Shown here in pieces: positions 32,853 to 42,983 of a stretch of 64,000 bases of DNA. The DNA comes from Poa pratensis (Eukaryota > Streptophyta > Magnoliopsida > Poales > Poaceae). Numbering within the stretch: the stretch's first letter is position 1; each line of letters begins with the position of its first letter. Under the pieces are notes generated by a model that saw nothing but the letters and a program-made list of their open reading frames with translations, was not told the origin of the DNA and did not search any database. The stretch is from positions 2,725,492 to 2,789,491 of the forward strand of contig CAMZMU010000116.1 in assembly GCA_947311845.1 (NCBI GenBank), read 5' to 3'. The translations under genes and the position numbers were made by a program.

Positions 32853-35800
32853 TCACAACTTCTCTAAGTTGAGATTGTGTCTAAATATTTCAAACTGTCG
32901 ACCGGCTAAGGCTTTGGTGAATCCGTCAGCTAGTTGATCTCCTGTTGGTATATACCGAATCTCTAACATCTTCTGAGCAACTCTTTCACGAACAAAATGA
33001 TAGTCCACTTCTATGTGTTTTGTTCGAGCATGAAACACAGGATTCGCCGACATATACGTGGCTCCAATATTATCACACCAAAGACAAGGCACTTGTCTTT
33101 GAGGAATACTCAACTCGGTCAATAGAGATTGTACCCATATTAATTCAGCTGTAGCATTAGCGACTGCTTTATATTCCGCCTCTGTGCTAGATCGAGACAC
33201 TGTCGCCTGTTTCTTTGCACACCATGAGACAAGATTGGAACCTAGGAACACAGCAAATCCTCCTGTCGATCGTCTATCATCCGGGCAACCCGCCCAATCT
33301 GAATCAGAAAAGGCGCTCAACAACATTGACGACGACTTCTGAATTTTCAGCCCAATGTTCCATGTGCCCTTCAAATACCTCAGAACTCTCTTAACAGCCG
33401 TCCAATGCGTTGTCGTGGGAGCATGAAGGAATTGACAAATTTTGTTGACTGTGAAAGAGATATCTGGACGTGTTAGTGTAACATACTGTAATGCACCAAC
33501 TATACTGCGATACCTCGTAGAGTCTTCATCACTTAGTGGATCACCATCAACAATGGATAATTTTTCCGAAGTAGACATAGGTGTAGGATAAGGTTTGCAA
33601 TTCTCCATATTAACCTTTTTCAGAATTTCAGCAACATACTTGCCTTGTGACAAAAGAATACCACCATCCTCCTCGTGTTTTGTCACTTCAATGCCCAGGA
33701 AATAATGAAGCTTCCCAAGATCTTTAAGTGCAAACTCTTCCTGTAGATCAACCAATAATGCAGCTACTGCCTTTTCTGAAGAGCTTGCCACAATAATGTC
33801 ATCAACATATATTAACAAGAATATAATCATACCATTCTTATTGAAGAAGAATAACGATGTATCAGCCTTGCTTGGAGAAAACCCAAGTTGTTGTAATTTA
33901 CCACTCAAACGTGAGTACCATGCTCGGGGAGCCTGTTTCAGGCCATAAAGCGCTTTATCCAATTTACATACATAATTAGGCTTACTCTTATCCTCATAGC
34001 CTGGGGGTTGCTTCATGAACACTTCTTCCTCAAGAACACCATGGAGAAACGCGTTCTTCACATCTAGTTGGCGTAGCGACCAACCGCGAGAGACTGCTAT
34101 AGACAAAATTAGTCTAATGGTAGCAGCTTTGACAACGGGGCTAAATGTGTCCTCGTAGTCAATTCCATATCTTTGTTTGAATCCTTTTGCAACAAGTCTC
34201 GCCTTATAGCGATCAACACTGCCACCAGCCTTCCTTTTTACTTTATACACCCACTTACAGTCGATAACATTATTTGCTTTGTTAGCTGGAACAAGATGCC
34301 ACGTCTCATTCTTCTGAAGTGCTAGATGTTCTTCGTCCATAGCCTGTCTCCACTTCGGGTCACTGAATGCTTCAGTAACAGTATCAGGTTCGCCTGAAGC
34401 TGCAAAACCTCCCCATCGAATGGTTCCATCCGTTCGGGTTTTTGGCTGAACAATACCTCGAGAAAATCTGGTAACAGCCCGGCTTGGTGGTGGAGGCGCA
34501 GCATGCGCCACAGGGGACCCAGTCACAGAAGAAGAAGATCCGGGACTGGGCGTAGGTGAACCAGGCTCGTGGACCTGCAAGCTGCCACTTGCAGCGCTGG
34601 GAGTGGACACACTAGCCGATGTGGGTGAATGAATGGATGCACCGGTGCCACTTGATGCTGTAGGAGGTGATGGGGATTCAGTCGGGTCAGCCGACATAGG
34701 CTGTGAAGGAGAAGGAATCAGCTCCTCATGATCAGAGGCTGAACCAGCACCGTGATCAGAACCAACCTCGTGTTCTGCACCATCATGCAGATCATTGTTT
34801 GACTCCATATTTTCACTGTTTTGCAAGTTTTCTTCACCTGTTTCCTGCACAACACCTTCAGGAGCAAGATTAGTAATACGAGAATTATTCATATGGTTAG
34901 CTATGTCATCCCCTTGATCAGAATTGGAACCCGGATTGATGAGCGTGGATGGAAGAAGAAGAATTTCTGCTTTGAGCAGGGCGCCGGCATTTGGATGTAG
35001 ACTAGCAAAAGGAAAAATTTGTTCATCAAAGATAACATCGCGTGAGATATACACACGACCGGAGGAGATATCCAAGCATTTGTACCCTTTATGACGACCA
35101 CTGTATCCAAGAAAAGCACACCTTTTTGAACGAAATTCTAATTTGCGAGGATTATACGGACGTAGGTTCGGCCAACACGCACATCCAAAAGTACGTAGAA
35201 AGGTGTAATCTGGTTTTTGACCAAATAGCCGCTCTAAAGGGGACACAAAATTCAGAATTTTATTGGGTAACCGATTGATGATATATGTGGCAGACAAGAA
35301 AGCTTCATCCCAAAATTTTAGTGGTATTGAAGCATGAGATAACAAGGATAATCCTACTTCCACAATATGTCTATGTTTTCTTTCTGCTGCACCATTTTGT
35401 TGATGCGCATGAGGACAGGATACATGATGAGAGATTCCTATCTTTTGGAAAAATTGATTGAGTTTTTCATATTCTCCTCCCCAATCGGATTGGACACTAA
35501 TAATTTTGCGCCCAAGAAGTCGTTCAACATGAGCTTGAAAATCATGAAATATTTGGAAGACATCGGATCGTTTTTTAAACACATATATCCAAACAAATTT
35601 ACTATAGTCATCAATGAAACTTACATAATACTGATTACGCCTCACAGAATTGGGAGCAGGACCCCAAACATCAGAATAAATAAGTTCCAAAGGATGAATA
35701 GAAACACTCGATGACCTATGATAGGGAAGTTGATGACTCTTTGCTTGTTGACAAGCATTACAAACCGAAATTTTATTGGACTCATGAGACCATAGGAGGT

Positions 35801-37259
35801 CATTATTTCTAAGAACTTGTTGAACGATAAGAGGTGAAGGATGCCCTAGACGGTTATGCCATCCGGACACGGAGATCTTGGTAGCCCTACATGCTTGCTT
35901 TAGTTGAGAGAAGGATCCTGGAGGCAACGGATAGAGACCACCCTCACATCTGCCTCGGAGAAGAGTAGTCTTCGTGTCCTGATCCTTTATCAAAAAATGA
36001 GTTGGATGATATTCCAGATAAGCATTATTATCAGATGCTAAGCGATGAGTAGAAATAAGATTTTTCGTGGCATTGGGAATATAGAGAACATTATTAAGAT
36101 CAAGATTTTTATTAGGGGTATGAACAGTAGCTTTACCAATACGACTAATTCTCATACCTTGTCCGTTTGCGGTGTGAACCTGCTCGTTTCCGTTGTACTT
36201 CTCATGGGTGGTGAGCTTCTCGAGCTCGCCTGTGATATGGTCTGTCGCGCCGGTGTCGCTATACCAGTTGGTATCCACGCCGTAGGAGTTCACTGCGGCA
36301 CCAGCTATCTTGCCATTGGCGTGTTGATGTCCTGCTGGGAGTTCGCCATGGTAATCTGAATTGTAGCGGTACCAACAATCCGCTGCTGAGTGTCCGATGA
36401 TGCCGCAGACTTGACACTGGATGCGAGGAGCGTTGTTGTTGTTGAACCGACCACGGCCTCTGCCGTCGCTACGCCCATCGCCGCGGCCGCCGCCACGCGC
36501 AGGTCCACGTCCACGTCCACCGCGCATGTTGCCGCGGAAGTTAGAGTAGCCACGACCCCGGCTTGCTGAGTTTGCCGAGGACTGAAAATTTGAGGTGCCA
36601 CCGTTCTGCATGTCTAGGCGCGCCTCGGTCGCCAGCAGCTGAGCGTAGAGATCGCTCAGAGAGATTGGGGTTTCGCGTGCCGTGAGTCCTCCCACGAAAC
36701 CATTATAGGTCTCATCCAGGCCGGCCACAATGTAGCTGGCAACTTCTTCGTCGTTCATGACGTGACCAGCGGCTGCCATAGCATCTGACAGAACTTTGAT
36801 CTTGGCAAAAAACGTTGCCATCTTGGAGTCCTCTTTGCGAGTCTGTGCGAGTTGTGTACGGATGTTCATCATCCGTGCCCTAGATTGAGAAGCAAACATC
36901 TTCTCCAGGGCCTTCCAGACTGCGGCTGCAGTAGTCAGGTTTGATACCTGAATCAGCACCTCCTTTGACATATTCGACAGGAGGTAGCCAAGGACCTGCT
37001 GGTCCTGCATGACCCAGCGAGCATGAGCCGGGTTCGGGATCATCTTGAGGCCGTCCTTGTCCTTCTCTGAGGACGATGAGTTGTCGATGATGGTGCTTGC
37101 CGGCTCGACGATGGAGCCATCAACATAGCCTGCGAGCAGATTGCCGCGCAGGTTTGGGATGATCTGCGCCTTCCATAGAAGGAAGTTTTCGCGGGTAAGC
37201 TTCTCGCTAACCGACGCAAACGATGGAGCGCCGGGGGAGGAACTGCTTGAGCTAGCCAT
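32853..37259 (-). CDS. gag-pol: copia Gag-Pol polyprotein, 1468 aa, intact
   Basis: One open frame from ATG 37259, 43 bases inside the 5' LTR. Order: Gag (residues about 1-250; [17 protein letters not shown] near the start), Gly/Arg-rich linker, CCHC knuckle [14 protein letters not shown] (about 280), protease DTGA (about 333), integrase HHCC (WHNRLGHPS, then VCNACQQAK; about 465-505) and DDE core ([21 protein letters not shown]), Ser/Pro-rich linker, reverse transcriptase ([15 protein letters not shown] near 1150) and RNase H ([26 protein letters not shown]) to the C-terminus. Protease before integrase before RT is the copia order. No stop or frameshift, and all catalytic motifs are present. 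Confidence 0.97.
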   Translation of the reverse strand: MASSSSSSPGAPSFASVSEKLTRENFLLWKAQIIPNLRGNLLAGYVDGSIVEPASTIIDNSSSSEKDKDGLKMIPNPAHARWVMQDQQVLGYLLSNMSKEVLIQVSNLTTAAAVWKALEKMFASQSRARMMNIRTQLAQTRKEDSKMATFFAKIKVLSDAMAAAGHVMNDEEVASYIVAGLDETYNGFVGGLTARETPISLSDLYAQLLATEARLDMQNGGTSNFQSSANSASRGRGYSNFRGNMRGGRGRGPARGGGRGDGRSDGRGRGRFNNNNAPRIQCQVCGIIGHSAADCWYRYNSDYHGELPAGHQHANGKIAGAAVNSYGVDTNWYSDTGATDHITGELEKLTTHEKYNGNEQVHTANGQGMRISRIGKATVHTPNKNLDLNNVLYIPNATKNLISTHRLASDNNAYLEYHPTHFLIKDQDTKTTLLRGRCEGGLYPLPPGSFSQLKQACRATKISVSGWHNRLGHPSPLIVQQVLRNNDLLWSHESNKISVCNACQQAKSHQLPYHRSSSVSIHPLELIYSDVWGPAPNSVRRNQYYVSFIDDYSKFVWIYVFKKRSDVFQIFHDFQAHVERLLGRKIISVQSDWGGEYEKLNQFFQKIGISHHVSCPHAHQQNGAAERKHRHIVEVGLSLLSHASIPLKFWDEAFLSATYIINRLPNKILNFVSPLERLFGQKPDYTFLRTFGCACWPNLRPYNPRKLEFRSKRCAFLGYSGRHKGYKCLDISSGRVYISRDVIFDEQIFPFASLHPNAGALLKAEILLLPSTLINPGSNSDQGDDIANHMNNSRITNLAPEGVVQETGEENLQNSENMESNNDLHDGAEHEVGSDHGAGSASDHEELIPSPSQPMSADPTESPSPPTASSGTGASIHSPTSASVSTPSAASGSLQVHEPGSPTPSPGSSSSVTGSPVAHAAPPPPSRAVTRFSRGIVQPKTRTDGTIRWGGFAASGEPDTVTEAFSDPKWRQAMDEEHLALQKNETWHLVPANKANNVIDCKWVYKVKRKAGGSVDRYKARLVAKGFKQRYGIDYEDTFSPVVKAATIRLILSIAVSRGWSLRQLDVKNAFLHGVLEEEVFMKQPPGYEDKSKPNYVCKLDKALYGLKQAPRAWYSRLSGKLQQLGFSPSKADTSLFFFNKNGMIIFLLIYVDDIIVASSSEKAVAALLVDLQEEFALKDLGKLHYFLGIEVTKHEEDGGILLSQGKYVAEILKKVNMENCKPYPTPMSTSEKLSIVDGDPLSDEDSTRYRSIVGALQYVTLTRPDISFTVNKICQFLHAPTTTHWTAVKRVLRYLKGTWNIGLKIQKSSSMLLSAFSDSDWAGCPDDRRSTGGFAVFLGSNLVSWCAKKQATVSRSSTEAEYKAVANATAELIWVQSLLTELSIPQRQVPCLWCDNIGATYMSANPVFHARTKHIEVDYHFVRERVAQKMLEIRYIPTGDQLADGFTKALAGRQFEIFRHNLNLEKL

Positions 37260-37290
37260 GACTAGATGCGATCTATCTATTGAGGAAGAC

Positions 37291-37302
37291 GCTCTGATAC
37301 CA
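37291..37302 (-). other. copia primer-binding site (tRNA-Met)
   Basis: Minus-strand TGGTATCAGAGC lies directly against the 5' LTR. It is the standard initiator tRNA-Met complement in plant copia elements. Confidence 0.9.
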
Positions 37303-37482
37303 TGTAGAAATCAATGGGTCAAGCGTATCCCTTTGTCTCGGGCCGCATCTATTTATATAGGAGGCACAATGCCTTAACGTACAAGTTTGGTATTACAGAT
37401 TATATCCTACACGATGGTAGTACCTGTCCTTTATAGAATAGGACTCGGTGATTACAACTTGTACGATACGTTTAATCTAACA
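37303..37482 (-). repeat. 5' LTR of the copia element
   Basis: Identical by eye to the 3' LTR. In element orientation it carries TTCTATAAAGG (about 37428-37438) as a TATA box about 45 bases from the LTR start. Confidence 0.95.
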
Positions 37483-37974
37483 TAATTGTCCGAACCAAAT
37501 ACTTGTTTTCTACTAGTGTTCGGAGATATTCCTGTACCCGTTCTAACTCAAAGCACATGTTAAAGCTGATACCTTAGTTTTGTTTGGTGCAGCTGATTTT
37601 TTTAAATGAAAATTTAATAATATGTAATTTTCTTCTTGTTTTTTGCATTTCTTGGCCCGGTTTTCTTGTAAACAAAGCAATGTATAGTTTTTGGCGCCAG
37701 GCTTTGCTATAAACTTGACCAAGACTCTTTTTCTACACGAATTGCAGAAACACACCCTGATCTCCTCCAGAGGTGAATCGAGAAAAAATCTTTACTATTT
37801 CTTGTCCACCAAGCACATTTTTTAAACAAAGTAAATGGCAATGGCTAATGAAATTTTCTATTCCCTTCAAAATACGACCAAGTGGATAGAGACTTTTTCT
37901 GCGTTGGGTCTTCAATTATTTCTAATCTGTAGAGAAGTTTCCTTCGTTGCCTCTTCAATCAATCTTTCTCTCTC

Positions 37975-38063
37975 AATATAAGAGAGCGGTTTGCCCTCTC
38001 CCTCCCACACGCATCTTCTTGCACTAACGGGACCCAGGGACAGAAGGATCTCCGCTGGCCAAG
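37975..38063 (+). promoter_or_regulatory. TATA box and 5'UTR exon of the DC1 gene
   Basis: CAATATAAGAGAG followed by a CT-rich leader (CCCTCTCCCTCCC) and TTCTTGCACTAACGGGACCC. Donor AAG/GTGAAT at 38063. Conservation in both copies of the duplication supports function before the duplication. Confidence 0.55.
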
Positions 38064-38313
38064 GTGAATAATTCTGTGTCACTCATCTTTGTCGCTGTGC
38101 TTATGTCCATCCTGTTCATAACTTCCTCCTATCTTGAAGAAACAGATAATTTTTTTGGTTATTTGTATGCCTTTGGTACCACTTGCATGCAGCAACCTGT
38201 GTTATCAGCCCTGGCGTTAAGATATTGCGATTTAGCCACAACTTTCAAATCACAGGCTTGTTTTGCATAGTCTTGTCATGTAACTCTTCTCTTTACTAGA
38301 AAAACGGATACAC

Positions 38314-38615
38314 TAACTTTTTTTTTTGAGAAACACTGTATAAACACAGACGCTCACATATACGCGCATACACTTATCCCTATGAACGCACGCACACCCT
38401 ACCCCTATGAGCATCTCCAAAATATTGAGCCGGCGGGTCGAGTCTTGCGATTGACGATGTCACCACGGACGCCTCGTTGTCGACGGGAACGTCGCTTCCC
38501 ACTGAAAGAATATTCCGCCTAAATGCAACACACGTATGTCAATCCTGGGATTTGAACTCTAATGGGCTGAGGGTACAACCACCCTTCTAACCATCCAACC
38601 ACAGGTTGGTTTGCA
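38314..38615 (-). mobile_element. tRNA-derived SINE, ~300 bp, minus strand
   Basis: CGGATACAC is duplicated at 38305-38313 and 38616-38624. A T-run (poly-A on the minus strand) follows the left copy. The minus strand begins with CCAACCTGTGGTTGGATGGT (A-box-like TGGTTGGATGG) and GAGTTCAAATCCC (B box), the RNA polymerase III promoter of tRNA-type SINEs. It is longer than the common Au SINE, so a LINE-related tail is likely. Confidence 0.75.
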
Positions 38616-38780
38616 CGGATACACATCCGTTTAATTTCTGATTGGAGGACATACCCAGATTTGTTGGATCTCTTTTAACAGTTCGTGAGTTGTTGTTGTT
38701 CTTGTTTGTTGTTGGATGTTTCTTTTTTTCTTTCGAAAACATGCCATGTTCTAAAAGCTGTTACTCTAAAGCAGGCATAC

Positions 38781-40684
38781 ATGACTATTACATCTGGAGA
38801 TCCGCCGGCAACGGTGAAACACAAACTGCATCCGGAGCACGAGCTCAGCCTGGTGAATATACCAAGTTTGTGGTTCAGTTGCGACGTGTGCAAGCAATAC
38901 GGAAAAGGGACGGCGCACTACCGGTGCGAGCCATGCAACTTCGACGCCCACGCAGACTGCGCCACTGCTCCGGCCACCTTCAAGCATGTCAACTACGCCG
39001 GCGACTTCGTGTTGTGTAGCGGGTCGAGCACGGGCGACCCTCAAAGGTACTGCGGCCTGTGTGAAGGCGAGGTTCTCGGCTACATGTACTATAACCGTGA
39101 AGAGGAGGACAGCCTCCACCCGTCCTGCGCCTTCCTGCCAAGGCGCGTCGTCCAGGACGGCCGCGCCTTCCAGCTCGGCCATTACCCGTCTGCTATGTGC
39201 AGCATTTGCAGGAAGACATCGTCGTTGTGGTTGTCCGAGCGCTCCAACTACGACGGCGGCGAGGAGGTGTACCTGCATGTGCCGTGCCTCGTCGACATCA
39301 ACAACACGCTTTCCGGTTTTCAAGACTGGGTGGCGACCGTGCCAATCAGGCCCGGCGTGCTAGGGAGCCTTATTACCATGAAGGAGGAGGGAGGATCCGA
39401 GATCTCCGTCACTCACGAATTGCACCCGGAGCACAAGCTCAGCCTGGTGAACGCACAACATTTCCAGTGCGACGTGTGCAAGCAGTATGGGAAAGGGGCA
39501 GCGCACTACCGATGCGAGCCATGCGACTTTGACGCCCACGCAGACTGCGCCACCGCTCCGGCCACTTTCAAGCACGGCAACTACGCCGGCGACTTCGTGT
39601 TGTATACCGGGTCTGGCCCCGCGACCCTCAAAGGTTTTGTGGCCTGTGTGGACTCGAGCTTCTCGGCTATAGGTACTATAACCGCGAAGAGGAGTGCCGC
39701 CTCCACCCCTCTTGCGCCTTCCTGCCAAGGCGCGTCATCCATGATGACCGCGCCTTTGATCTTGACTACGACCCGTCTGCTACGTGCGGCATGTGCAGAA
39801 AGAAATCGCTGACGTGGTTGTCCTACCGCTCCAACTACGACGACGGCGAGGAGGTGTACCTGCATGTGCAGTGCCTCGTGGACACCCACAATAGGATAAG
39901 TGGTTATCAAGACTGGGTGGCGACCGCGCCCATCAGGCCGGGCGTGCTCGGGAGCTTTACTAGGAAGAAGGAGGAAGACCATCTCCTTACATCTGGGGTG
40001 CACCCGGAGCACAAGCTCAGCCTGGTGAACACACATCAGTTCAACTGTGACGCCTGCAAGCGGTACGGGAAAGGCATAGCGCACTATCGGTGCGAGCCAT
40101 GCAACTTCGACGCCCACCATGAGTGCGCCACCGCTCCGGCCACCTTCAAGCACGCCAACTACGCCGGTGACTTCGTGTTGTATGCCAAGGCCGGCCCCGG
40201 CGACCCTCGAAGGTATTGCGACCTGTGTGGACGCGAGGTTCTCGGATACAGGTACTACAACCGCGACCGCGACTGCCGTCTCCACCCATGCTGCGCCACC
40301 CTGCCGAGGCGCGTCGTCCAGGACGGCCGGGCCTTCGATCTCGGCTACTACCCGTCCGGTATGTGCGGCATGTGCAAGAAGAAGTCGACGGCGTCCTTGT
40401 CCTACCGCTCCACCTACGACGACGGCAAGGAGGTGTACCTGCATGTGCGGTGCCTCGTCGACACCCACGACAGGCTCACCGGTTACCAAGACTGGGTGGC
40501 AAGGGCGCCGATATGGCCGGGCGTGCTGCGGAGCTTTACTAGGAAGAAGGAGCGAGGCGATCTCATGAAGGCTGCCAGCGTGTCCTTTAACATCGCCCGT
40601 GCCGTACTCGAGGTGGCGAGTCTGGATTTGGGGGGCGTCGCAGAAGCCGCACAAACCGTGGCTGAGGTATTCAACAGTGAGTGA
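38781..40684 (+). CDS. DC1-domain (C1-like zinc finger) protein, three modules, one frameshift
   Basis: Chosen start ATG 38781 lies just after a good intron acceptor (CTAAAGCAG); an upstream in-frame ATG at 38685 would add odd Cys/Leu-rich residues from the intron. Three near-identical modules follow. Each has HPEH(E/K)LSLVN, CDVCKQYGKG, YRCEPCNFDAHADCA, a second Cys/His finger (YCGLCEGEVLGY, LHPSC) and a third (MCSICRK, EVYLHVPCLVD). Such DC1 proteins bind zinc, and some bind membranes or act in stress and defence signalling. In module 2 a G is missing at 39621 (CCCCGCGACC against CCCCGGCGACC in module 3), shifting the frame. Modules 2-3 continue open to TGA 40682-40684 in the other frame. 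Confidence 0.8.
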
Positions 40685-41409
40685 TCGAATGAGGAAGAGG
40701 AAACTTGAAAGTTGAATGCATGTGTGGACTCGTTTACAACAAAATTGTGTGGACAATCTTGTACACTAATAAGGGTGTGTGCGCACCAACCATGAAATGT
40801 GTGTCGGGATATATCTATGGACGTGCCTAACGATCGGCTGACCAAGAGTTAACATAATTCTCGATCGATCGGTTCGGTAGAGTTTCAGGCTTTCAGCTAG
40901 CATCCGCTCCGTAACGTTACGTACCATCGATTCATCTCGCTCGTCCACCACTTCACCTATGGCCAATGAATTGCTTCCGGCCTAGTTATTCCGGCCCAGT
41001 TATAATCCAACTCTGCTAGCAACTCACGCATACGTATTGATCCACACTCCAAAAAAAAACAGTATACGTATCGCCACCAGATTTTGAAGGTCTACAGTTC
41101 AGATTACATACTGCCTTGCCCCTGGTCGGATTACCTCAAACATAAAAGCTATACATCATCAAACAGAAAATATATGCAAGGATCAGTTACTACTTACTGA
41201 GAAAACTACCAACAAGTCAATGTCAAGCAAAATGTTCAGAATAGATATTTGCCTTGCCCTACCCAGTCGATTGTCAGATTACTTAAACCGAAAGTTACAA
41301 GTTCCTCTCTGGTTAATGCCAGCGTCTCCAAGGCACTGGTCTTGACACTACCTAAGGGTGAAAAGTCTTAAACGTAAAACATGCAAGCACGGTTCTTAAT
41401 TAACATAGA
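40685..41409. other. 3' flank of the DC1 gene, no gene seen
   Basis: About 100 bases of probable 3' UTR, then AT-rich intergenic DNA between converging genes. No repeat is recognised. Confidence 0.4.
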
Positions 41410-42165
41410 TTAGCAGCGCTCGATGCAGATCTGCCCATCTGGGATGATGATCGGTAGCAATGCTTGAACCAATGCACCGACTCTTGGATCATATTTCCGA
41501 CAACAGATTTTGATCCTCTCGATAGAAGGATACCTTCCGGTGCCACACGATGGGCCCCGTGATGACAGCAAAGTAGATTCAAAGTCCATGCATACGCTAC
41601 ATTCCTCCTGCAATGTGTCAAAATTAAGGTAGCGTTAGTTAGTTCTTCTAGTCCAGGCAAACAAATATATTTCTTTTACATAACAGGAGAGAGCCTCTAT
41701 ACAGACAAGACAATACAAGTCATAGGTATATCTAGGAAAAGTAAGTATTACCATCTCCAGCTTAATACTTAGCTCCTTCAGCTTGGGCGAGCGATGGAGA
41801 ATGCGGAACAGTGGGTATAAGTCAGCAGCCGTGCACCAATCACCCAGCACCAGGCTTGTGAGGTTGCTGAACATCGGGCATGTTTGCAAACCTCTCTCGA
41901 ATGTGAGCTTCATATTCAAAAGAGCATGTTGGATCGTTGTGGTGTTTTTTCATGCTAGCTTCTTATAATAATACGAACAAGGCAAGGTAATATATTCACC
42001 GAAACTTATACTGACACGGGAAAAAGATGAACCCAGCCGTACCTCAGGTAATGGTGCATGCAACTCCAAAGTTGTGGCATGTGAAAGGCCATCAAGTAGA
42101 CGATGACCCTCCATTGTAGTGTCAATATCATAATGGATCTCATAGAAATCGGACGCCGATGGATG
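41410..42165 (-). pseudogene. F-box/LRR-FBD protein gene, 5' truncated
   Basis: Three exons are visible on the minus strand. About 42165-42043 reads FYEIHYDIDTTMEGHRLLDG and ends LPE/GTACGG. Up to 41752 reads GLQTCPMFSNLTSLVLGDWC and LFRILHRSPKLKELSIKLEM with donor ATG/GTAATA. 41607-41410 (after CATTGCAG) reads EECSVCMDFES, YPSIERIKICCRKYDPRVGA and LVQALLPIIIPDGQICIE to a stop. This is the LRR-to-FBD C-terminus of plant F-box proteins; the F-box end is missing and the flank at 42166 is unrelated repeat DNA. Splice phases agree, so the remnant may still be transcribed. Confidence 0.75.
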
Positions 42166-42614
42166 GCTTCACATCGGACCAGGGCCTGGCCGTACGATTG
42201 GAAGCATAATGAGCGTCCGATTTTAAACGAGCCCGTGTGACTCTCTCCGCAAAACCAGTGCCAGATTGTCTGCTTCCATAATAACCGTTAGTAATTAATG
42301 GGATACGCTATTAAATGGTGCCCAATCTACGCTTTCCAGATTTGTAGGAAACAGAAACATGTCTTGAAGGAAACTAATAAATTCAGCAAAATTTCAGGCG
42401 TGCAGTGCTTCGGTGGGTGGCGAAAAAAATCTTTCGAACATTATTGAGTTTTGCTTCCGTTGAGATTGAATTTTGCTTCCACTATAATTTTGCTTCAGTC
42501 TAAAAATATCTATTTTAACGCTGCGGAAAGCAGAATATTGCTTCCATGGTGAATGCAATATCTATTTTTTGGAAGCACACATAGTTCATTAGCTTCCCAG
42601 AAGCTTCATTGATA
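42166..42614. repeat. GCTTCC-rich repeat, left part
   Basis: Words TTTTGCTTCC, GGAAGCA and TTGCTTC recur every 20-40 bases between 42410 and 42600. Similar GAAGCTTCATT/GCTTCC words continue at 48459-48760 on the other side of the gene-fragment block, suggesting one element split in two. The class is unknown. Confidence 0.45.
42591..42614 (+). repeat. 24-bp direct repeat, left copy
   Basis: Starts AGCTTCCCAG and ends TTCATTGATA. The identical 24 bases occur at 48435-48458. Flanking bases differ on both sides. Confidence 0.9.
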
Positions 42615-42647
42615 CTAGTGGAATTCGGCGCGGCGGCACGCCGCGCC
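42615..42647 (-). other. Helitron-like 3' terminus
   Basis: On the minus strand an 8-bp stem hairpin (GGCGCGGC, loop, GCCGCGCC) is followed by GAATTCCA and CTAG, then T. A hairpin about a dozen bases before a terminal CTRR, with T following, is the 3' end signature of Helitrons. No matching 5' end is certain. Confidence 0.45.
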
Positions 42648-42983
42648 CTTTATGAGTTTTGTTTTTAAGTACATGTGCACTGTAGCATCTCCAATAGTTG
42701 CAGACAAACCTTTTAAAATCTAACTGTGGATGAAATAACTATTAGGCAATCCAAATTTAATCTTGTTTGTAGAATAAAGCCATAGTATTAGCTGGAGACA
42801 TCCCCCTCATTTGGACAGGATGGCAAGAGAAAGCAAAATGGAACACAAACAAATGCATTTTATCCTCTTTACAACTGTGCATGTATGCTGAGAATAAACA
42901 GTACCTTCTCTGATTCAGTCCAGTAATATTTGGTGATAAACATCATCTTTGACATTGAAAAACGTAAGCTAATGTTTATGAAA

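Larger units (their letters stand above)
32662..37482 (-). mobile_element. intact Ty1/copia retrotransposon, 4821 bp
   Basis: LTRs at 32662-32841 and 37303-37482 (180 bp each) look identical base for base. The target duplication TAATT is at 32657-32661 and 37483-37487. A tRNA-Met primer site, a polypurine tract and one uninterrupted 1468-codon polyprotein are present. Short LTRs and the gag start suggest the Ale/Retrofit or a similar small-LTR copia lineage; that assignment is from general knowledge. All parts needed for autonomous movement appear present. Insertion is recent. Confidence 0.95.
31171..37518 (-). mobile_element. CACTA element remnant (minus strand), carrying a nested copia
   Basis: The element starts on the minus strand at 37518 with CACTAGTAGAAAACAAG. 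Behind the nested copia come subterminal repeats of the type TTTAGTCCCGG/CCGGGACTAAA (32440-32661), an ORF1-like tail and a transposase-associated domain, all on the minus strand. Transposase core and far terminus are missing or not recognisable, so the left limit is approximate. The right end abuts the duplicated DC1 5' segment exactly. Confidence 0.7.
37519..38710 (+). repeat. duplicated promoter/5'UTR/intron segment, right copy (DC1 gene)
   Basis: Matches 27633-28760. It holds TATA-like CAATATAAG at 37975-37982, a leader exon to about 38063 (CTGGCCAAG/GTGAATAA donor) and an intron that runs to TCTAAAGCAG at about 38773, just before the DC1 start. A SINE (38314-38615) interrupts the intron here but not in the left copy. 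Confidence 0.88.

Noticed and set aside
38540..38612. tRNA gene
   Set aside because: A and B boxes are present, but there is no cloverleaf and a T-run plus target duplication are seen: a SINE.
38766..39323. 185-codon minus ORF (and a 391-codon one at 39581-40756)
   Set aside because: Antisense of the repetitive DC1 modules.
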